From NCBI GenBank assembly GCA_050084515.1, contig CM114272.1:11346001-11410000 (forward strand): DNA of 64,000 bases, written 5' to 3'. Position 1 is the first letter of the stretch, and every line of letters begins with the position of its first letter. Made by a program: the position numbers and the translations under genes. Of the stretch, positions 23,461 to 36,800 are shown piece by piece. The DNA is from Blasia pusilla (Eukaryota > Marchantiophyta > Marchantiopsida > Blasiales). The notes below the pieces were generated by a model. The model did not search any database and had not been told where the DNA came from. It saw only the letters and a program-made list of their open reading frames with translations.

Positions 23461-25580
23461 GGTGAGATAACCTAACCTAACCCATGGTTAGCAGGATGTA
23501 CTGGTCGACTTGGTGTCCGGCACCAGCAAAGACCTGACTACGTGTGGGTACAATCCTTATTTGCTATGTACAAAGACATTACCTTATTAGTGTTCTGACT
23601 GATGACAAATGGGCGAAACTCCATTACAAGGCACAGGGCCCGGATCCATTCTCTAAACTCTTTACAAGACAGAAGCTATGGAGTACAAGATCTCGACTAG
23701 ATAGGCCTGATAGTGTTCACGATTAAAGCTATACTCAGTTTTCTGGCTGCTAGCGAGGCCCCATTTAATCTTGTGAGCAAACTAGTTTTTGCAGAGGTTT
23801 TGTCTTGTGTACTCCATCAAGCCAGAAATTTAACACACCTGGCTTCCACTGCTTGCATGGGGCCCTGCACACATTCAAGATGGATGGGTGTTGTGAGCGT
23901 AATTCACTGAGTTAGTTTGGGTCTCTAACTCTCCCATGGAGGGTTTCCTTTGTACAGAGGTGCGGTTCCTACCTTTATCGGGTAAAAGCCATGTTCTCAG
24001 TTTAGAATCAGCTAATACATGTAACTAGTATTCTGGGCAAACGCATTTGATGGTTGCCTTCACTAGTATTTAAACATTCATCGATCACCTGAGCAGTTGA
24101 AACAGTCCAAATACATATATCTCTCAAATTTTCGGTTTGGAGTTTTTTGTAGATAGTCATTGTAGTATACATACGTTGATATTAAAACTAAAAGTGCAGG
24201 GATAGAAAGTTTCCAGACAAACCCCTCAAATCGAAACAAAAGCATATCTGACTTTTGGGAGGTGATGGATCAGCTTGTCATAAAACTGGGAATTCAGACG
24301 CAGAGGGTGAAATTCTCCGCAGTGCCAAAGGAGCTAATGGCTCATTTCTGGAAGATAGGCCTGTGGCCACACACCCTGGAGCAACACTACTACTGTACCC
24401 CTTATATTTGACGGACAAACTAACCTAGAGAGCTAACGTACTCTCAGGGATCAGATAAGCAGATGGGATCCGGGGAAGAAACTGCATTAACGACTGCCTT
24501 ACTCCATCCATTCATTGTCATGTTAGCACTAGAAACTGATTCATAGGCACATTAGATTTTATATTCTTTCACCCTTAGGCAGCAGTTGATATTCTTTCAC
24601 CCCTAGGCAGCAGTTGATATTCTTTCACCCTTAGGCTGACTCGTAGAAGTGATACTTTCTCTCAATTCGATAACATCCTAAATACCTTGCATCCATGTCA
24701 CCTATTTTCCAGTTTGTACTTGTAATCCTGTACTTCCTACTTCAGTGACTTGCTCCCAGACTAATCACTTATGACCACTCCATGATCAGGAACATCTGGA
24801 ACTGAAAGCAACATTCCTCTACCAGAACAGATCTTGAAATTGTGCCTTCTTGGCACCAAGGTCCACCCTAAACCCGTGCTACGTGTTGAGCTGGCCGTTT
24901 GAAATTGAGAGTTTTCAGCCTTCTTTCTGAATTGTCGGTAAAAACGGGCTATAAATAAGTGTTCTCATTGAATTTTCTGATAAATAGCTGGCCACAACTG
25001 AGAAAACTTTAAAAATTACTGTCTGCCGGTATGAATACCGGGAAAGTACCCATTCCGGGAGAAAAACTCCCCAGACATAAATTGGCACTCCAAAACCATA
25101 AAGCAGTCTACAAAGGGCTCTCATTGACTACTTCTGAACAAAAAGACCCCAGGAAGGGATAAATCTACAAACAGTGCTCTCTTACCATCTCAACAAGTTT
25201 GAAGACTTTCTCCAAAGTCCTCTCACTCACTACTTCTAAACTAAAACCATAGGAGAGAAGCACTTTGTAGTCTGTGGGAGTGTTATAAAATCTCTTATAA
25301 TCGAGACATGACACACAACCACGGTATAGCGAGCTTCCAGGCAGGCCAAGACAAAAACGAAGGAAGAATTCAGGAATTGGGTCATACAACTTGGACACAC
25401 AACAACAGAAACATCTGCTTTTGGATTGAAATAATAAACGAAGAGTGGTGCTTATGGTGGATTGTGATATACAGACTCGTTACTGACCCTGATCATCCTT
25501 TTAGTATAACGAAGTTGGATTAACTACTGGTGGAACCCAACATCAGCTGTGACCGAAATAACATAACTTTGCGCAGATCA
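23460..25580. other. Balanced-composition region downstream of GET1, no gene assigned
   Basis: Composition resembles the GET1 island. Short frames (23544-23726 +, 23713-23910 +, 24915-25124 - and 25165-25398 -) show no motif. The part next to 25582 should contain the GET1 3' UTR. Confidence 0.4.
24561..24644. repeat. 28-bp tandem repeat, about three copies
   Basis: Units begin ATATTCTTTCACCC at 24561, 24589 and 24617 and continue (T/C)TAGGCAGCAGTTG. The third copy is partial. Differences are single C/T changes. Confidence 0.85.
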
Positions 25581-25581
25581 T

Positions 25582-28037
25582 TCACTTAGAAATATCCTTT
25601 GCTACAAACTTCCCTCTTGGTTTTGGTGTAGCCTTTCCTACAATCTTAGTGGAGACAAACTTGCTTACTCGTGAGCTCAAAACAAGCCATGGAACAATGC
25701 CCACCTGCACATTTGTACAATCATTAGTACAATCATCTTTGGGGAGTGATGTCCTCAAATCCACTTGCTAACATAAGGCTCCAGTGAAATCAAACCAGTC
25801 TCCAATGGAACACTACAGAAGCCTCTATACTCACCCTAATAGTCTCATTAAGAATATCCACAACATTACAATATTGTAACAAAAGACAAGAAAACATGTT
25901 GACCAGAAAATCCACAACCTTCTCATAATATACATCCCCATCCGAGTACTTTGCCACAGGTGTCTCAGAATTCCCTAGTCATATTATTGTTCCACTATTT
26001 GACAAAACTAGTACATTCCTATCCACCATGACGTTATGACATGAGAACTGAAGGAATCTTCCATGTCCTATTTAAACACCAAGGGACTCCTCAATCTTAG
26101 ATATAAACCCTTGATGTGCTTCAGAAATCATCCTCACTGTCTAAAACATAAAGAATTGTAGATCCAATTGAGAAGTCTCTTACCGAAACTAGATTTCCTG
26201 ATGACTGCTTGTTACCCAACACCAATGTGTCTGCAGGAACAGTACAGACAGGCAACTTGAGTAAAACTCACCCCTCGGGAGAATGGAAGTTGTGACCTCC
26301 ATCTATCGCAGTGACCAAAGCCAAATATGATGCAGGAGAAAAAGCAGGTCACATAGTTTTGACAGAAAATCAATTACCAAAAGGTTGAAGTAATGTGACT
26401 GGGATTGTTGCAACAGAGGTGTGCCAGAACCACTGAGCCAAAAGAATGTACACGACAACCTGCACTGCCAGACCACAATTGGTTTCTCCAGCATAATGAT
26501 GACCAATCCCAAAACTTTGAACACCTCAACATTCTTCCTCTAAAAGGTGAAATAACTGCCTTCAATTGACTGCTATTTGATCTATAAAAGCCCGCTGCAG
26601 GCTGCAACTGCAATCAACAAGATCACAAAGATCTTGTTTGTCACCATTCAAAACATAACCAGAAAAAAAAGATGTACACATTAGTTTGGACGAGATCACA
26701 CCTTAAGAGCATTTGGGGCAGCAGTGTAGAGCGAAAGCCACAAGCCTTTTTGAAGTGCCAAGCTCTCCCGCACTGAAGCAAATGTGCAGGAAAGATTTGT
26801 CACTTCAGATACTCAGAGATTCTTTAAACAGCACATCAACGTGATGTACAGAATACCATAGGTGTTTTACATGGCAAGAAACGAGACTACAAAACAAATA
26901 GGTTTATCGCTTTGAAATAGTTATGTGGCAAACAAGTGTATCCTCACAGCAAGAACAGAATACAACGTGTCCTTAGTTTGAAGTGAAGTGCTCATACAAT
27001 GCACCAGGCAATAAAATCACACCTACAGGCAGCAACCCGTCTTCTACTTTTAAGTTGGCCATAACAGTGCCGAATTGTTTTCTTTCAATGCACCCCGTAA
27101 GTTTACAAATTATGGAGCCTTTCCCATTTGTTTTACTCTTGTGAATCGACACCTCCAGAGCGCAGTAGCAGTTCACGATATAACTGTTGGCGGATTTGGA
27201 GGATGAAGAGACCGAACATGCTAGGCAGCGACTTCCATGATCCAAGACCGCAACTTACGTTGAGAAAGTTCCTTCTCCTTGGCAGTTACAACACGCTTCA
27301 GTTTGGCAGCCTTGGCAAAAGTTGCCGGCCTGCCACAGCGGAAACACGTAAGATTCCTGCATCAGTCATCATCGCTCTCATTCACTCTGAGCTTGACGAT
27401 CAACGAAACCTCACGTACATAAGAAACAAGATGAAGAATTTACGTGGAAAGGGCATCGGCTGCTCGATTTAGATCTCTAATCTCCTTTATTAGTTCGCGT
27501 TCTTGAGGTCTCAAATGTCCAGTCTGCATTCAGTACGTTGCAGATTGTCAGAAATGCGCAAACGGCCCTCCACGATGCCTAAATCCATATCCTTGGCGAG
27601 AAAAAATTCCTCAAACTACCGTGGACTTCTCCCTCATGGACGCAAGCAATCCAAAAATCATATCTCCATTTGCAACTAAATTTTAGAAAATCCGAATAAA
27701 CGCCGAAAACAGGCATAGCAGCATTGTGACGTCCGAGACACACTAACAATTACAGAAAACGAAAAGGTAGCTTTCCTAGGAACAATTCACAAGGTTTCGT
27801 AAGTGTCCCCTCACAGGTCCCATACGACCACAGAACTCCAAAAAACAGATGCAGGAGCATTGTAATAACAACAAGCGGAAAAATACGAACAAGCAGAATT
27901 CCCATGGAATACTTCACAAGACTTAGAATGAGTTCACTCACGGGTGCGATACGCCCATAGTACTCCAAAAACAGATGCAGCAGCAACAGAATTACAAATA
28001 TCGCCGCTGCCGCACTGAAGGGTGCTTCCTCCACCAT
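25582..28037 (-). CDS. GET1: GET1/WRB-like tail-anchored protein insertion receptor subunit
   Basis: Seven exons join in phase: 27942-28037, 27444-27523, 27259-27329, 26702-26772, 26378-26459, 26184-26230 and 25582-25704. They total 570 nt (189 aa plus TGA), the usual Get1 length. All introns are GT-AG. The start is ATG in GCCATGG context. TM1 is at about residues 9-26 (IFVILLLLHLFLEYYG). A coiled-coil cytosolic domain (about 35-95) includes PATFAKAAKLKR, matching the plant (Q)PSTFAQAAKLRR signature, and AKEKELSQ. TM2 is around YILLAQWFWHT (110-120), then LLQPF, and TM3 is VGIVPWLVLSSRVSKF (150-165). In the GET pathway, Get1 with its partner forms the ER receptor that takes tail-anchored proteins from Get3; the coiled coil binds Get3. 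No frame breaks are seen. The C-terminal tail is Lys-rich. The Arabidopsis comparison is from memory. Confidence 0.93.
27779..27870 (-). repeat. Partial copy of GET1 exon 1 and its donor inside intron 1
   Basis: This minus-strand block matches 27906-27999, which spans the second half of exon 1, its donor and the intron start. Shared features are CTGCATCTGTTTTT(T)GGAGT, TGGTCGTATGGGACC against TGGGCGTATCGCACC, a donor-like CT|GTGAGG against CC|GTGAGT, and CTTGTGAA. The copy has its own ATG (ACAATGCTCC) and an open frame up to the donor-like site, so it could be an alternative first exon or a silent duplicate. Confidence 0.75.
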
Positions 28038-28355
28038 GGCTGCCTCGAGACGTATTTCTCCTCCTCGACCACGCCAACCAAAACAAGACGACAACTGAGA
28101 CTTCACTCAATCATACACACAGAGGGTGTGAATTAGGTCATGCCAATCAACCCGACTTCTTCCACTCCTTGCAACAAGTCCGTCCACCCGATCGCAATCC
28201 CCCGCCGCTCTCCAACAGCGAAATCACAAACCTCCGCACCAAACGAAGCACCATAACCGAGATCTTCGAATTTCGTTGGAATCATTTTCATGCACACTGT
28301 GAGTACCGTCTTTCTATTACTATTCACTCAAATATGCGGGCGTTTCCTTAATTCT

Positions 28356-28563
28356 AACATTTTATTTTGAAAATTATATCTGTATAATTACGGCCCCTAC
28401 TAACACTGATAATTGATAATTTATTCGCTTTCTCCCCACGTCATGTATACTTTTGGTGCAACATTTTCTTTTGAAAATTATATCTGCATAATTACGGCCC
28501 CTACTAACACTGATAATTGATAATTTATTCGCTTTCTCCCCACGTCATGTATACTTTTGGGAG
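28356..28563. repeat. 104-bp tandem duplication upstream of GET1
   Basis: Two adjacent copies (28356-28459 and 28460-28563) differ at only about two or three positions. Both contain GAAAATTATATCTG, TAATTACGGCCCC, GATAATTGATAATTTATTCG and CCCCACGTCATGTATAC. They lie about 320-525 bp before the GET1 ATG, in the probable promoter. Each unit carries a CACGTC/ACGTCA core, a possible bZIP site, so the duplication doubles it. Confidence 0.9.
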
Positions 28564-30950
28564 AGTGGATTCGAAGTGTAGACGGGAGAATGAATTTCAA
28601 CCGTGGATGGGTTCTCCTTTAACTGTGGATCTAATTAAAGCAAACTCGCTCCTCCGCGTTAATTAAATAATTTCTCTGTCCTGTTATGCTTGTGTTTCCG
28701 TGTTATTCCCTTGTGAATGTCGTGTTCTCCTCCCGTGTTACATCCGCACTTCTCCTTACTCTTCATTCTCTTTACTCTCTCCGAACACAACACTTGAAAG
28801 CGGGCTGCATGCTGGTCTATTAGGACACATATTAAGATGGACATTACAATTTATTTTCTTGTTGGAAAGTGCTCTTTTATTTTGTAAATATTTTTTGAAT
28901 CAATATGATAGTTGGAAATTAATTGAAAATGGAACTCGAGAAATTTGAGAGTTATTTGTGGGAGGTAATTTAGCCTAGCATTAGACTTCCCCTAATATGG
29001 AAAGATGAAATATTAAGACTAACGCTAGGGTGACACAACACTACCATCATATGGGAGTAAATACCCACAACGAAAGTGCATATGTCACATATAAACATTG
29101 AGAACTATGCAATTTTTTAGTGGAATTAACATACAAACAATAATGGGGCCCTGGTATTCTCAACCGAGCAATGGATAAAATAATATAAAAAGTGAAGTCA
29201 TTTGTGATGACTGCACTTTCATAAGTTCAGATTGTAGATGATTATATTTGGTATAAGGATGAAATATATGATTATAATAATGTAGGCTATGATAGTGTGA
29301 CGGTGTAGTTGATATTTGGATCGATGAGTGCAATTTTTTAGTTTGTTATTGATTAATGTTGAAATGTGTTATTAGCTCTCTCCAAATACATGCAAAGATA
29401 CGAGACTCTTGTTGAAATATATTGGTTTTGATACTACTATGGTAATATAAGTTCAAAGATGCCGACATGTAGATCAGAACTCCAACAAAATTGCAGGTGT
29501 ATGAACATTGCAAAATAGTATTGACATGGGCTGAATCATAAGGTCTGAACTTTTGGCAAGATGTAGAAAAGAAATTTAAAGCATCTTAGTCTTTCAAGTG
29601 ATGAAAAAAGTAGAAAAATATTAATTAAACGGGTGCATACACACAACTAATATTGGCATTGATGAGGTGGCTACTGTGTAATCTGTAATCATAGATTATG
29701 GTCACGACTTTGATTGACATTACTTTGTATAACAATTGGTCTGTAAATGAGATTATTTTGTCTAAGAAGTATGGCTTGTACTTGGAAGTTTGATATATGT
29801 TAAAGTTCAAATGAAAAGCTACTTTGTTTGTAAGAATTGTGATTAGGATGAGCACTTACGTCAATTCACAGACAAAGGATACGTGCAACAGCATGGATAT
29901 CTGAATACTCACTCAATGTTTACAACACGAACAATGATCGTGCCGAATTCTCTAGTTATTAGTTGATTAATCACACATGGAAAACAAATTTTTTGAACTT
30001 TATTATTGTAAGAAACAATATGAATTGAAAGAAGTGTATAGTTGTTATGGTTGCCCGAATACAATACAATTTCTGAAACTACTCTTAATATTCAAACTGA
30101 CTACAGATTTGCTCATATCGATGTATGGTCCTCTCAAGATTTCCTAGAAGAATAAAATCATGATATTTCTATAAGGCATGTGTTCTTGTTGCTGAAGTTG
30201 CAGACTCTACAAGGGTGCAATGCAGAAGAGAATCAGCCACTCAAAAGATGAATTTGCATTACAAAATGCATAATTTTTTGATACCATTTAAAATATTTGT
30301 GCAATCTAAATACATGAATATAACATACCTGAATATTGTGGCCCAGGAATATACGTTTGCATCATATACGAGCAACAAGTGTACATAATGCAAAAATGAT
30401 ATGGAGTTGGCTAAGTTGAAAGTGCACCTAAATTTTACAAATAGGAAGTAGAATAGAAACTGTGATTGTAAGTTGAAAATACACATACAAGTCGTGAGTG
30501 TCGAATGCAAGCCAGTATATAAAATGTACTAGGTATATTTTGTAAGTTGTATAGATGGTTTGACTTGTGGTATAAAATGCAGACATTCAAATTCAAGTCT
30601 ACAAGTGGTCAGAAGTGTTCTTGAGTATAGAAAATGCATCTGATACACTACAAATAATATAAAATCCAAGTACTTGTTAAACGAATACGATATATAGTTT
30701 CAATACAACGTCTGGTGTCTTTCATGTGCTCTAGTATGAGTCACCGCAAAATTTTAGTACTGATATGTGGATAATCGTGAACCGCACACAAAGGCTGTCT
30801 GTCAACATGTAATGTAAAATATGTCAACAACTGAGTGCAATATACAGTCATCGAAGCATGCCTAGTCTACTAGAAAGGTACGACCATGTTATACCAACCA
30901 TACTCAACAAAACGTAGTCTGTGGTTGTAAGTCATTGGATCATCTCACAA
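28564..30950. other. AT-rich intergenic DNA
   Basis: Short frames (28700-28948 +, 29625-29855 - and 30259-30510 -) show no motif. No gene or repeat supported. Confidence 0.5.
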
Positions 30951-30957
30951 CAGATAG

Positions 30958-32190
30958 GCTCTACAATTGCTTAATGTACATTTGTAACTGTGTGTCATCA
31001 GGGTAGTGATGGACATAATGTTGAGCAAGAATATGTAATTCAGCAGAGATGTCTTTGATCTGTCGATGCACACTTATTATCTTGTCCATCCGATGCCCAT
31101 CATCTTCACCAGCATAATGCATTATTTCTCTCAAAATTTTGTTATGCTCCTCATCCCAAACAACTTGATTTTGAACAACTTCAATGTTCTTCACGGCAGC
31201 TTCAAAAAAGAAAATTGGTACAACATCAGGTGAGCAATTTGACTTCCGTTCATGTAATACGTGCGACTGACTTTTGAATAACTTCTATTTTTTACGACCT
31301 GCATAACGAACTGAAGTGCCAACCATTGGAGTGTGGTAGTCACTAGTCGATTCCTTTGGAATAGCAAGTCACTGCATCATAATAGATACTTACGTCATAA
31401 GTTTTAACGGTAACACGTACAATGCTAGGTAGTGCTACTTTTAAAAGACATGAAATATAGTGATGAAATGTTGAATACAAATATAAGTACTATATACCTA
31501 CAAGTACAACAGTTTAGTAAAGACATCACTCACGGTGGTAAGCTGGTTGTAGTGAAACTTACTGAAAAATAGATATGGGATAAGTAACACACCTTCTAGA
31601 TGTCAACATTACAATGGAAACTTTTAATACGATATATACATGAATGAGCATAAGCTTAAACTACTTAGTATACCTGAATGAATAAACAAAATATTGCTTG
31701 TCCTAATGGGTAAGTATTCTAAAGAAGTGAGACTATACTTCACAAATATGAGTGTTATCAAGAAGTACAAATTTGTTGGGCAGGTGTTTATGAACAATTT
31801 AGTTATTGGGATTGTGTCACGGAATTTGAGAACAAGAGTACATTAAGAATATGAGTTGATCTATAGCAATAGTGTTAGTTTACTTTAGTCGACCAGCTCA
31901 ATGGTTCAAAGAAATTGAAGCTACTACAAATATAGCAGCAGTGTAAATGTGAATGTATCTACTGTAGTGAATATAACATGAATGTGGAAACACTGTCATA
32001 TACCTGTTAACAATACTTTCTTTTATTTGGTGACTCTGGCATCACGGGTCCCTGATACGATGTGTTGTCATTGTAAAATTGGAATGGAGCAGGACCTCTG
32101 TTCGGTATTATCTTCTCATTATATGGTGAGGAAAGAGGACCAGTATGGGTATCACTCGTAGTGTGAACTTATATGTTCGATACATCAGAT
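30958..32190 (-). pseudogene. Unknown multi-exon coding relic
   Basis: Two minus-strand blocks look coding. The upstream block (about 32030-32190) contains HTGPLSSPYN and PAPFQFYND. The downstream block (30961 to about 31330) contains GTSVRYAGRKK, then an in-frame TAG, then an open stretch with IMHYAGEDDGHRMDKIISVH and HYPDDTQLQMYI before its stop. The gap may be an intron. The 5' side meets the LTR of a copia element at about 32230, so it may have been interrupted by that insertion. I do not recognise the family; a gene carried by a larger transposon is one option. Confidence 0.35.
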
Positions 32191-32234
32191 ATAGCGTCAT
32201 TGTCTCAAGCGTTTCTAATGTGGAAAACTGCTAA

Positions 32235-32521
32235 AGAAGCATAACTAGTGGGAAGCGGCTCTCACACTAACACACCACCATAGAGAACAAAATTTACAAT
32301 AAGAGAATAAGATCCCTTTTCTCAATTATATAGGGTATGTACAAGCAACCCTAATCCTAACCTTAACCATAGTCTCAAGTTAGACTAACAGTGATTAACT
32401 AATCATAGTTAAGATAATCGTGCTTAACTGACTAACCAAGATTAAGCTTCCCTACTTCGTGTCAGTACCAAATGTAGCAGTTCAGGTGTCTCATGAGCTT
32501 GACTGTAACTCAATCTTCAAT
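32235..32521 (-). repeat. Probable 3' LTR of truncated copia element
   Basis: It follows directly after a minus-strand polypurine tract (GAGGGGGAGT, 32522-32533), as expected for a copia 3' LTR. It begins TATTGAAG, with the canonical TG changed to TA, and includes a TATATAATTGAG stretch and a GTGTGTTAGTGTGAGAG stretch. The outer end near 32235 is not precisely defined and no second LTR was found. Confidence 0.55.
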
Positions 32522-32533
32522 ACTCCCCCTCAA

Positions 32534-33500
32534 GCTCATATCGATATCTCTAACGCCTAAATCATTTCTAAACCTCTCAAACTTATCTCTAGACAATGCC
32601 TTTATAAAGATGTCATCAATTTTGTTGATTTGTACCTATATACACAAAATTAATTTCTCCTGCAAGCACTTTCTCTCTGATAAAATGATAGTGCACCTCA
32701 ACATGCTTTGTACAAGCATGAAACACTAGGTTATTAGCAAGCTTGATGCTATTAATATTATCTGCATATATTACACTAGGTCATAAGTTACTAACACCAA
32801 TCTCAACAAGTAATCGATGAAGCCACATCGCCTCACATGCTCCATTAGTTGCTCCTCTATACCCTTCCTCTGTTGAAGATAAAGCAACTGTAGGTTGCTT
32901 CTTTGAAGCCCAAATTATAGTTGCGCTTCCCAAAGTAAATGAATAACCAAATGTGGAGTGTCGATTAGACACGCTTCTTGCCCAATCAGCATTTGTGAAT
33001 CCCTTTAATTGAAAACTCAGAGAAGGTTCAAATTGAAGCCCGAATTGAATAGAGAATTTCACATACCGCAGAAACTTCCTCACAACATGAAGATGAGGTT
33101 TTCGAGGTGCTTGCATAAATTGGCTTACTAGGCCAACAACATTGCTCAATTCTGGTCTGGTTATAGTTAGATAGATCAAACTTCCAACCATGCATCTGTA
33201 CATATTAGAATCTGCAAGCAACTCTCCTTCATCCACTCTTAGCTTCACGCTATGGTCCAACGGTGTAGAGATTGGCCTACAAGCGATCATATCATATTTT
33301 GAAAGTATATGAAGAGTATATTCTCATTGTAATAACCATATGCTCTCTCCAACCTTGATAAACTCAATACCAAGGAAGTACTTGAGTTCTCCCAAGTCCT
33401 TCATATCAAATTCTGCTTGTAACTTAAGCTCGACCCGGTTGTACCATTTCTTCAGTAGTCCAAGTAATTAAGAGATTATCAACATACAACACAATGAGAA
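32534..33500 (-). pseudogene. Ty1/copia remnant: end of reverse transcriptase and RNase H
   Basis: The minus strand shows the end of reverse transcriptase (LGELKYFLGIEF-like, about 33370-33420) and the conserved PISTPLD segment. RNase H motifs follow (NADWA, the STFGYSFTLGSA region, WASKKQPTVALSSTEEGY) and then the terminal KHVEVHYHFIREKV-like part near 32680. The open part is 32781-33290. Stops interrupt the 3' part. The 5' two-thirds are missing; the sequence stops near 33500, where Helitron-derived DNA begins. Confidence 0.85.
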
Positions 33501-33899
33501 CCGTTAAGCGTTGCAAAGTTAATACGACTTATCCAAATTACTTGACTATTTGAATGTAACATAACCGTTATATTGGCAAGTTCTAAACCCTTGTAACCAC
33601 AATCAATACTGTTGCTGATGTATCATTTGCAGCTTGAATTTTTAGGTCTATATTTGAAGGAAGTTAAACTCTGCAGCCAATTTCAAGGAACTGAAGCTGA
33701 TGGAAATTTGGTTTAGATATCCAATGATGGAACTGCACATCATGAGGAGCGTCAATAGAGACATGGACAAGAAATATGTCCTCTAAACCCTATAACGTTT
33801 GAAGTACAACAACATTATAAAGCTGGAAATTACCACGATGTGAACATATGATCTGGGTATCTTCCTGTATAAAGTCTATACCAACATCTTCCTTGAGAA

Positions 33900-36800
33900 A
33901 ACACTTCCCAAGACATGAGTCTATCTGCTGTTGTGTAGGTCTTGTTAGTCTTAGTTGCAACAGAAACATGAGAAAATCATGGTCCTCAACATCATGGATG
34001 TATGTAATTCATACTTAGAAATATTTCTAAAAAGTGGAGACGAAGAAATGTGGCACACTAAACACATTGATGTAATGTTATGGCGACAAACGGATGGAAA
34101 TTGGCAAAGATCACCTAATAATACAACAAGCTTCATTGAGAATGGGTTCAGATTTGAAGATGGACTTACTTGATGCAATCTCATTGCAATTATTTGTAGA
34201 AGCCGTGGTGTAAGCATGGAGCATTCATCTACAACTATGACCTTAGTGTGTTTTAGGCGGTTATACTGGTCAGACGTTGTGTGCATTGACGGAAGGTCTC
34301 CCTTTGCAGGTATGGCAAGTGTGGAATGGACGGTTCTTGCTTATTTGTGCAGCCTCATAGCAACAATCCCAGTCGTTGCTCTTAGCAATCTAGGAATGCA
34401 ATTGTGCGACCAATAATTTTGCATAAAATGCATAAAGAACGTTTTCCCGCTTGTGGTCCAATGATCATGACTAAGCCGGAGCATAATGTTCTGAATTCTT
34501 GATATAGAGCTGCTTGTTCAGTTTTGAGAACATGAAAAGGTAATGCACTATCACCATCTACATAAGTTTGCTCAAAGTTAGAAGTGGGCCACTGCTGGTC
34601 ACTAACAGGTGAGTTGACACATACATTGAATGAGAGATCTTGATCAATAAGGTCCAAAACTTTTGTTATAATCTCACTTGTGTGAACCTCGCTCCATAGG
34701 TTTGCTACAACGTGACGTCTTATTTCCTCTACAACAGAGCATGGGTCTTGAAATATTTTTCTATAAATACACTCATTGAGATAGGTCCACTCGGATGAGA
34801 CAACAGTGAGAATTTCTTATTCTAATCTGAATGTGATGTTTTGCAGTAATATATTATAGAAGAACTCATTTGATTGATGCAAGGGATGAAACTCGGTAAA
34901 ATGGACCGGGAAGTCTATCTAATAGATCAGGTTGCCAACTGAATCAAATCCTATAAAATTGGCAGGAATTTTTTGTGCATGTTCGCAACATCTCATAACC
35001 AGTCCAAAATTGAATAAAAGTTAAGTCAGAGAGACATATTGGATAATGACAGTACAAAATTGTTGGATGGACGCATAGTGTAGTTGCATTTTTGTACAAC
35101 GTAGTTTGTCTATGGGGATGACTTGAATCAATATATTCAACACTTTAGGACCTTTGGATGATAGGAATTTTCAGTGCCGTTATTGCTACCTCAGTTGTAG
35201 AGACCGATTTATCTAGCACCAAACTAGAGACAACTTGGAGCTTTATCTCATCCAGTCCCTCAAGCCCTAGACACCTTGCACATTCAGTAGTGATGTTGAG
35301 GGAACCTTGTGGCTCTGATTTTAGTGCGTATTTCAACAAGTAAAATAACCATTGCACATTGGTGACACGTTGTAAGTTCATATGAGCGCCCCAAAGCAGT
35401 AGTATAACTGGATGGTAGGGAATAACATTTCGGTGCTCATGACCGGGCCTATAGTATTTCCATTTTAAGCTGTTTGGATCTATAGAAGGTTCAGTCTGAA
35501 AATTGGGGGCAGTTGGCAATCCCATTTGAAAATATGGGGGATGATCTTTTGTTCCTCTAATAATATAGACACCTTGTTTGCATGTATGTAATTCTTTGGT
35601 AGTAACATACTGATGCAACTTATTTACAGCATGAACATCATTGTCTCGTACTGGAGCATTGTCACTCACTTATGGAATATAGCAACAAATCTCTGATGTG
35701 ACTTGATCAACATCAAATTTGTCAATCCATAATATTATAAGACAATTGAGACTACCGCGTCCTTGTAATTCATACCGGATTAAATAGTTGTGAACTTGTC
35801 CTAATATGCTTAAACCATCGAAAATGAAGTCACATAGGAAAAGTTTTAGTCTTGTATGGAATAGAATGGTGCACTCGACGGGCGCATCTCTCCATGTAAA
35901 AGAGGGATTGATCCTTCGGATGACACACTCGATATCCTCAATTTCTGGCCATCTTGTTTAAAAAACCTCATTAGAAGGAAGGGTCAAAAAGAAGTCAGGT
36001 AATCCCCATTTCTGAATCATTGCTTTAATGTCTCTTAAGTGCCTTCGGTGCCATTTCCAGGAATGTGTGCACCTATATTGTATTTCCACAGTCTTGCATA
36101 TAGCTCTTCATCAAGAAGCGTAGGGTTGCTTTTTTGAGCTGGTCTAATTCACTATTCAAGATATAGGATCAGCTGGTAGAAGCCACTACAATAGATTGTC
36201 AAAGTCGATGCATTGTGAGAGTATACGGCTTGTACAAAGTAAAAATACTAAACAAGTGTTCAATGCGAGCCTAGATATAATCTGTGAATGATCATTGGCC
36301 AATAAAATATCCCCTAAGATATGGAAATAGAAAAGGGAAGATGTCTGTCTCAATGGTGAGTTTCATGTCTGGAGATACATCATTGTTGTCACTCAAGAAT
36401 TGTTCCCTTGTTTAGGCATGGCCTCTAAGATATGTGTTGCCATTATAAAAAATATCATATAATTGCCTACATTTTACAAGTTGTGAATACTGAATATCTT
36501 GTAGGATATTAAGTTCTGTACTGTATGGATCTATTGCCATGCTATGGGTGAGTTGTCCTTTGTCCTTAGACACTTTCAAGATGGCTTCAACATTGGATGA
36601 TGGGAGAATAACAAGTTGAGATGTTGGTATGGGTAGTTCAATCAACAGAATGTAGTATGAATACAACTCATTTACCCTTAAATTCACTAGCATAACATAA
36701 CGGACGTGCCTATATAGAAAGTTAAGATCTGCAGATGCAGGTTGGTCAACATTCCATGCAACTAGTGGACAGTCAAGAAGGGAATCAACAAGGAAGAACT

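Noticed and set aside
26256-26294. Extra GET1 exon starting ATGGAGGTC (minus strand)
   Set aside because: It would leave a phase incompatible with the last exon; the exon 26184-26230 fits both phases and the expected protein length.
26303-26613. Minus-strand frames of 73 and 79 codons in the GET1 region
   Set aside because: They read exon 26378-26459 in wrong frames; the third frame gives the conserved YILLAQWFW segment.
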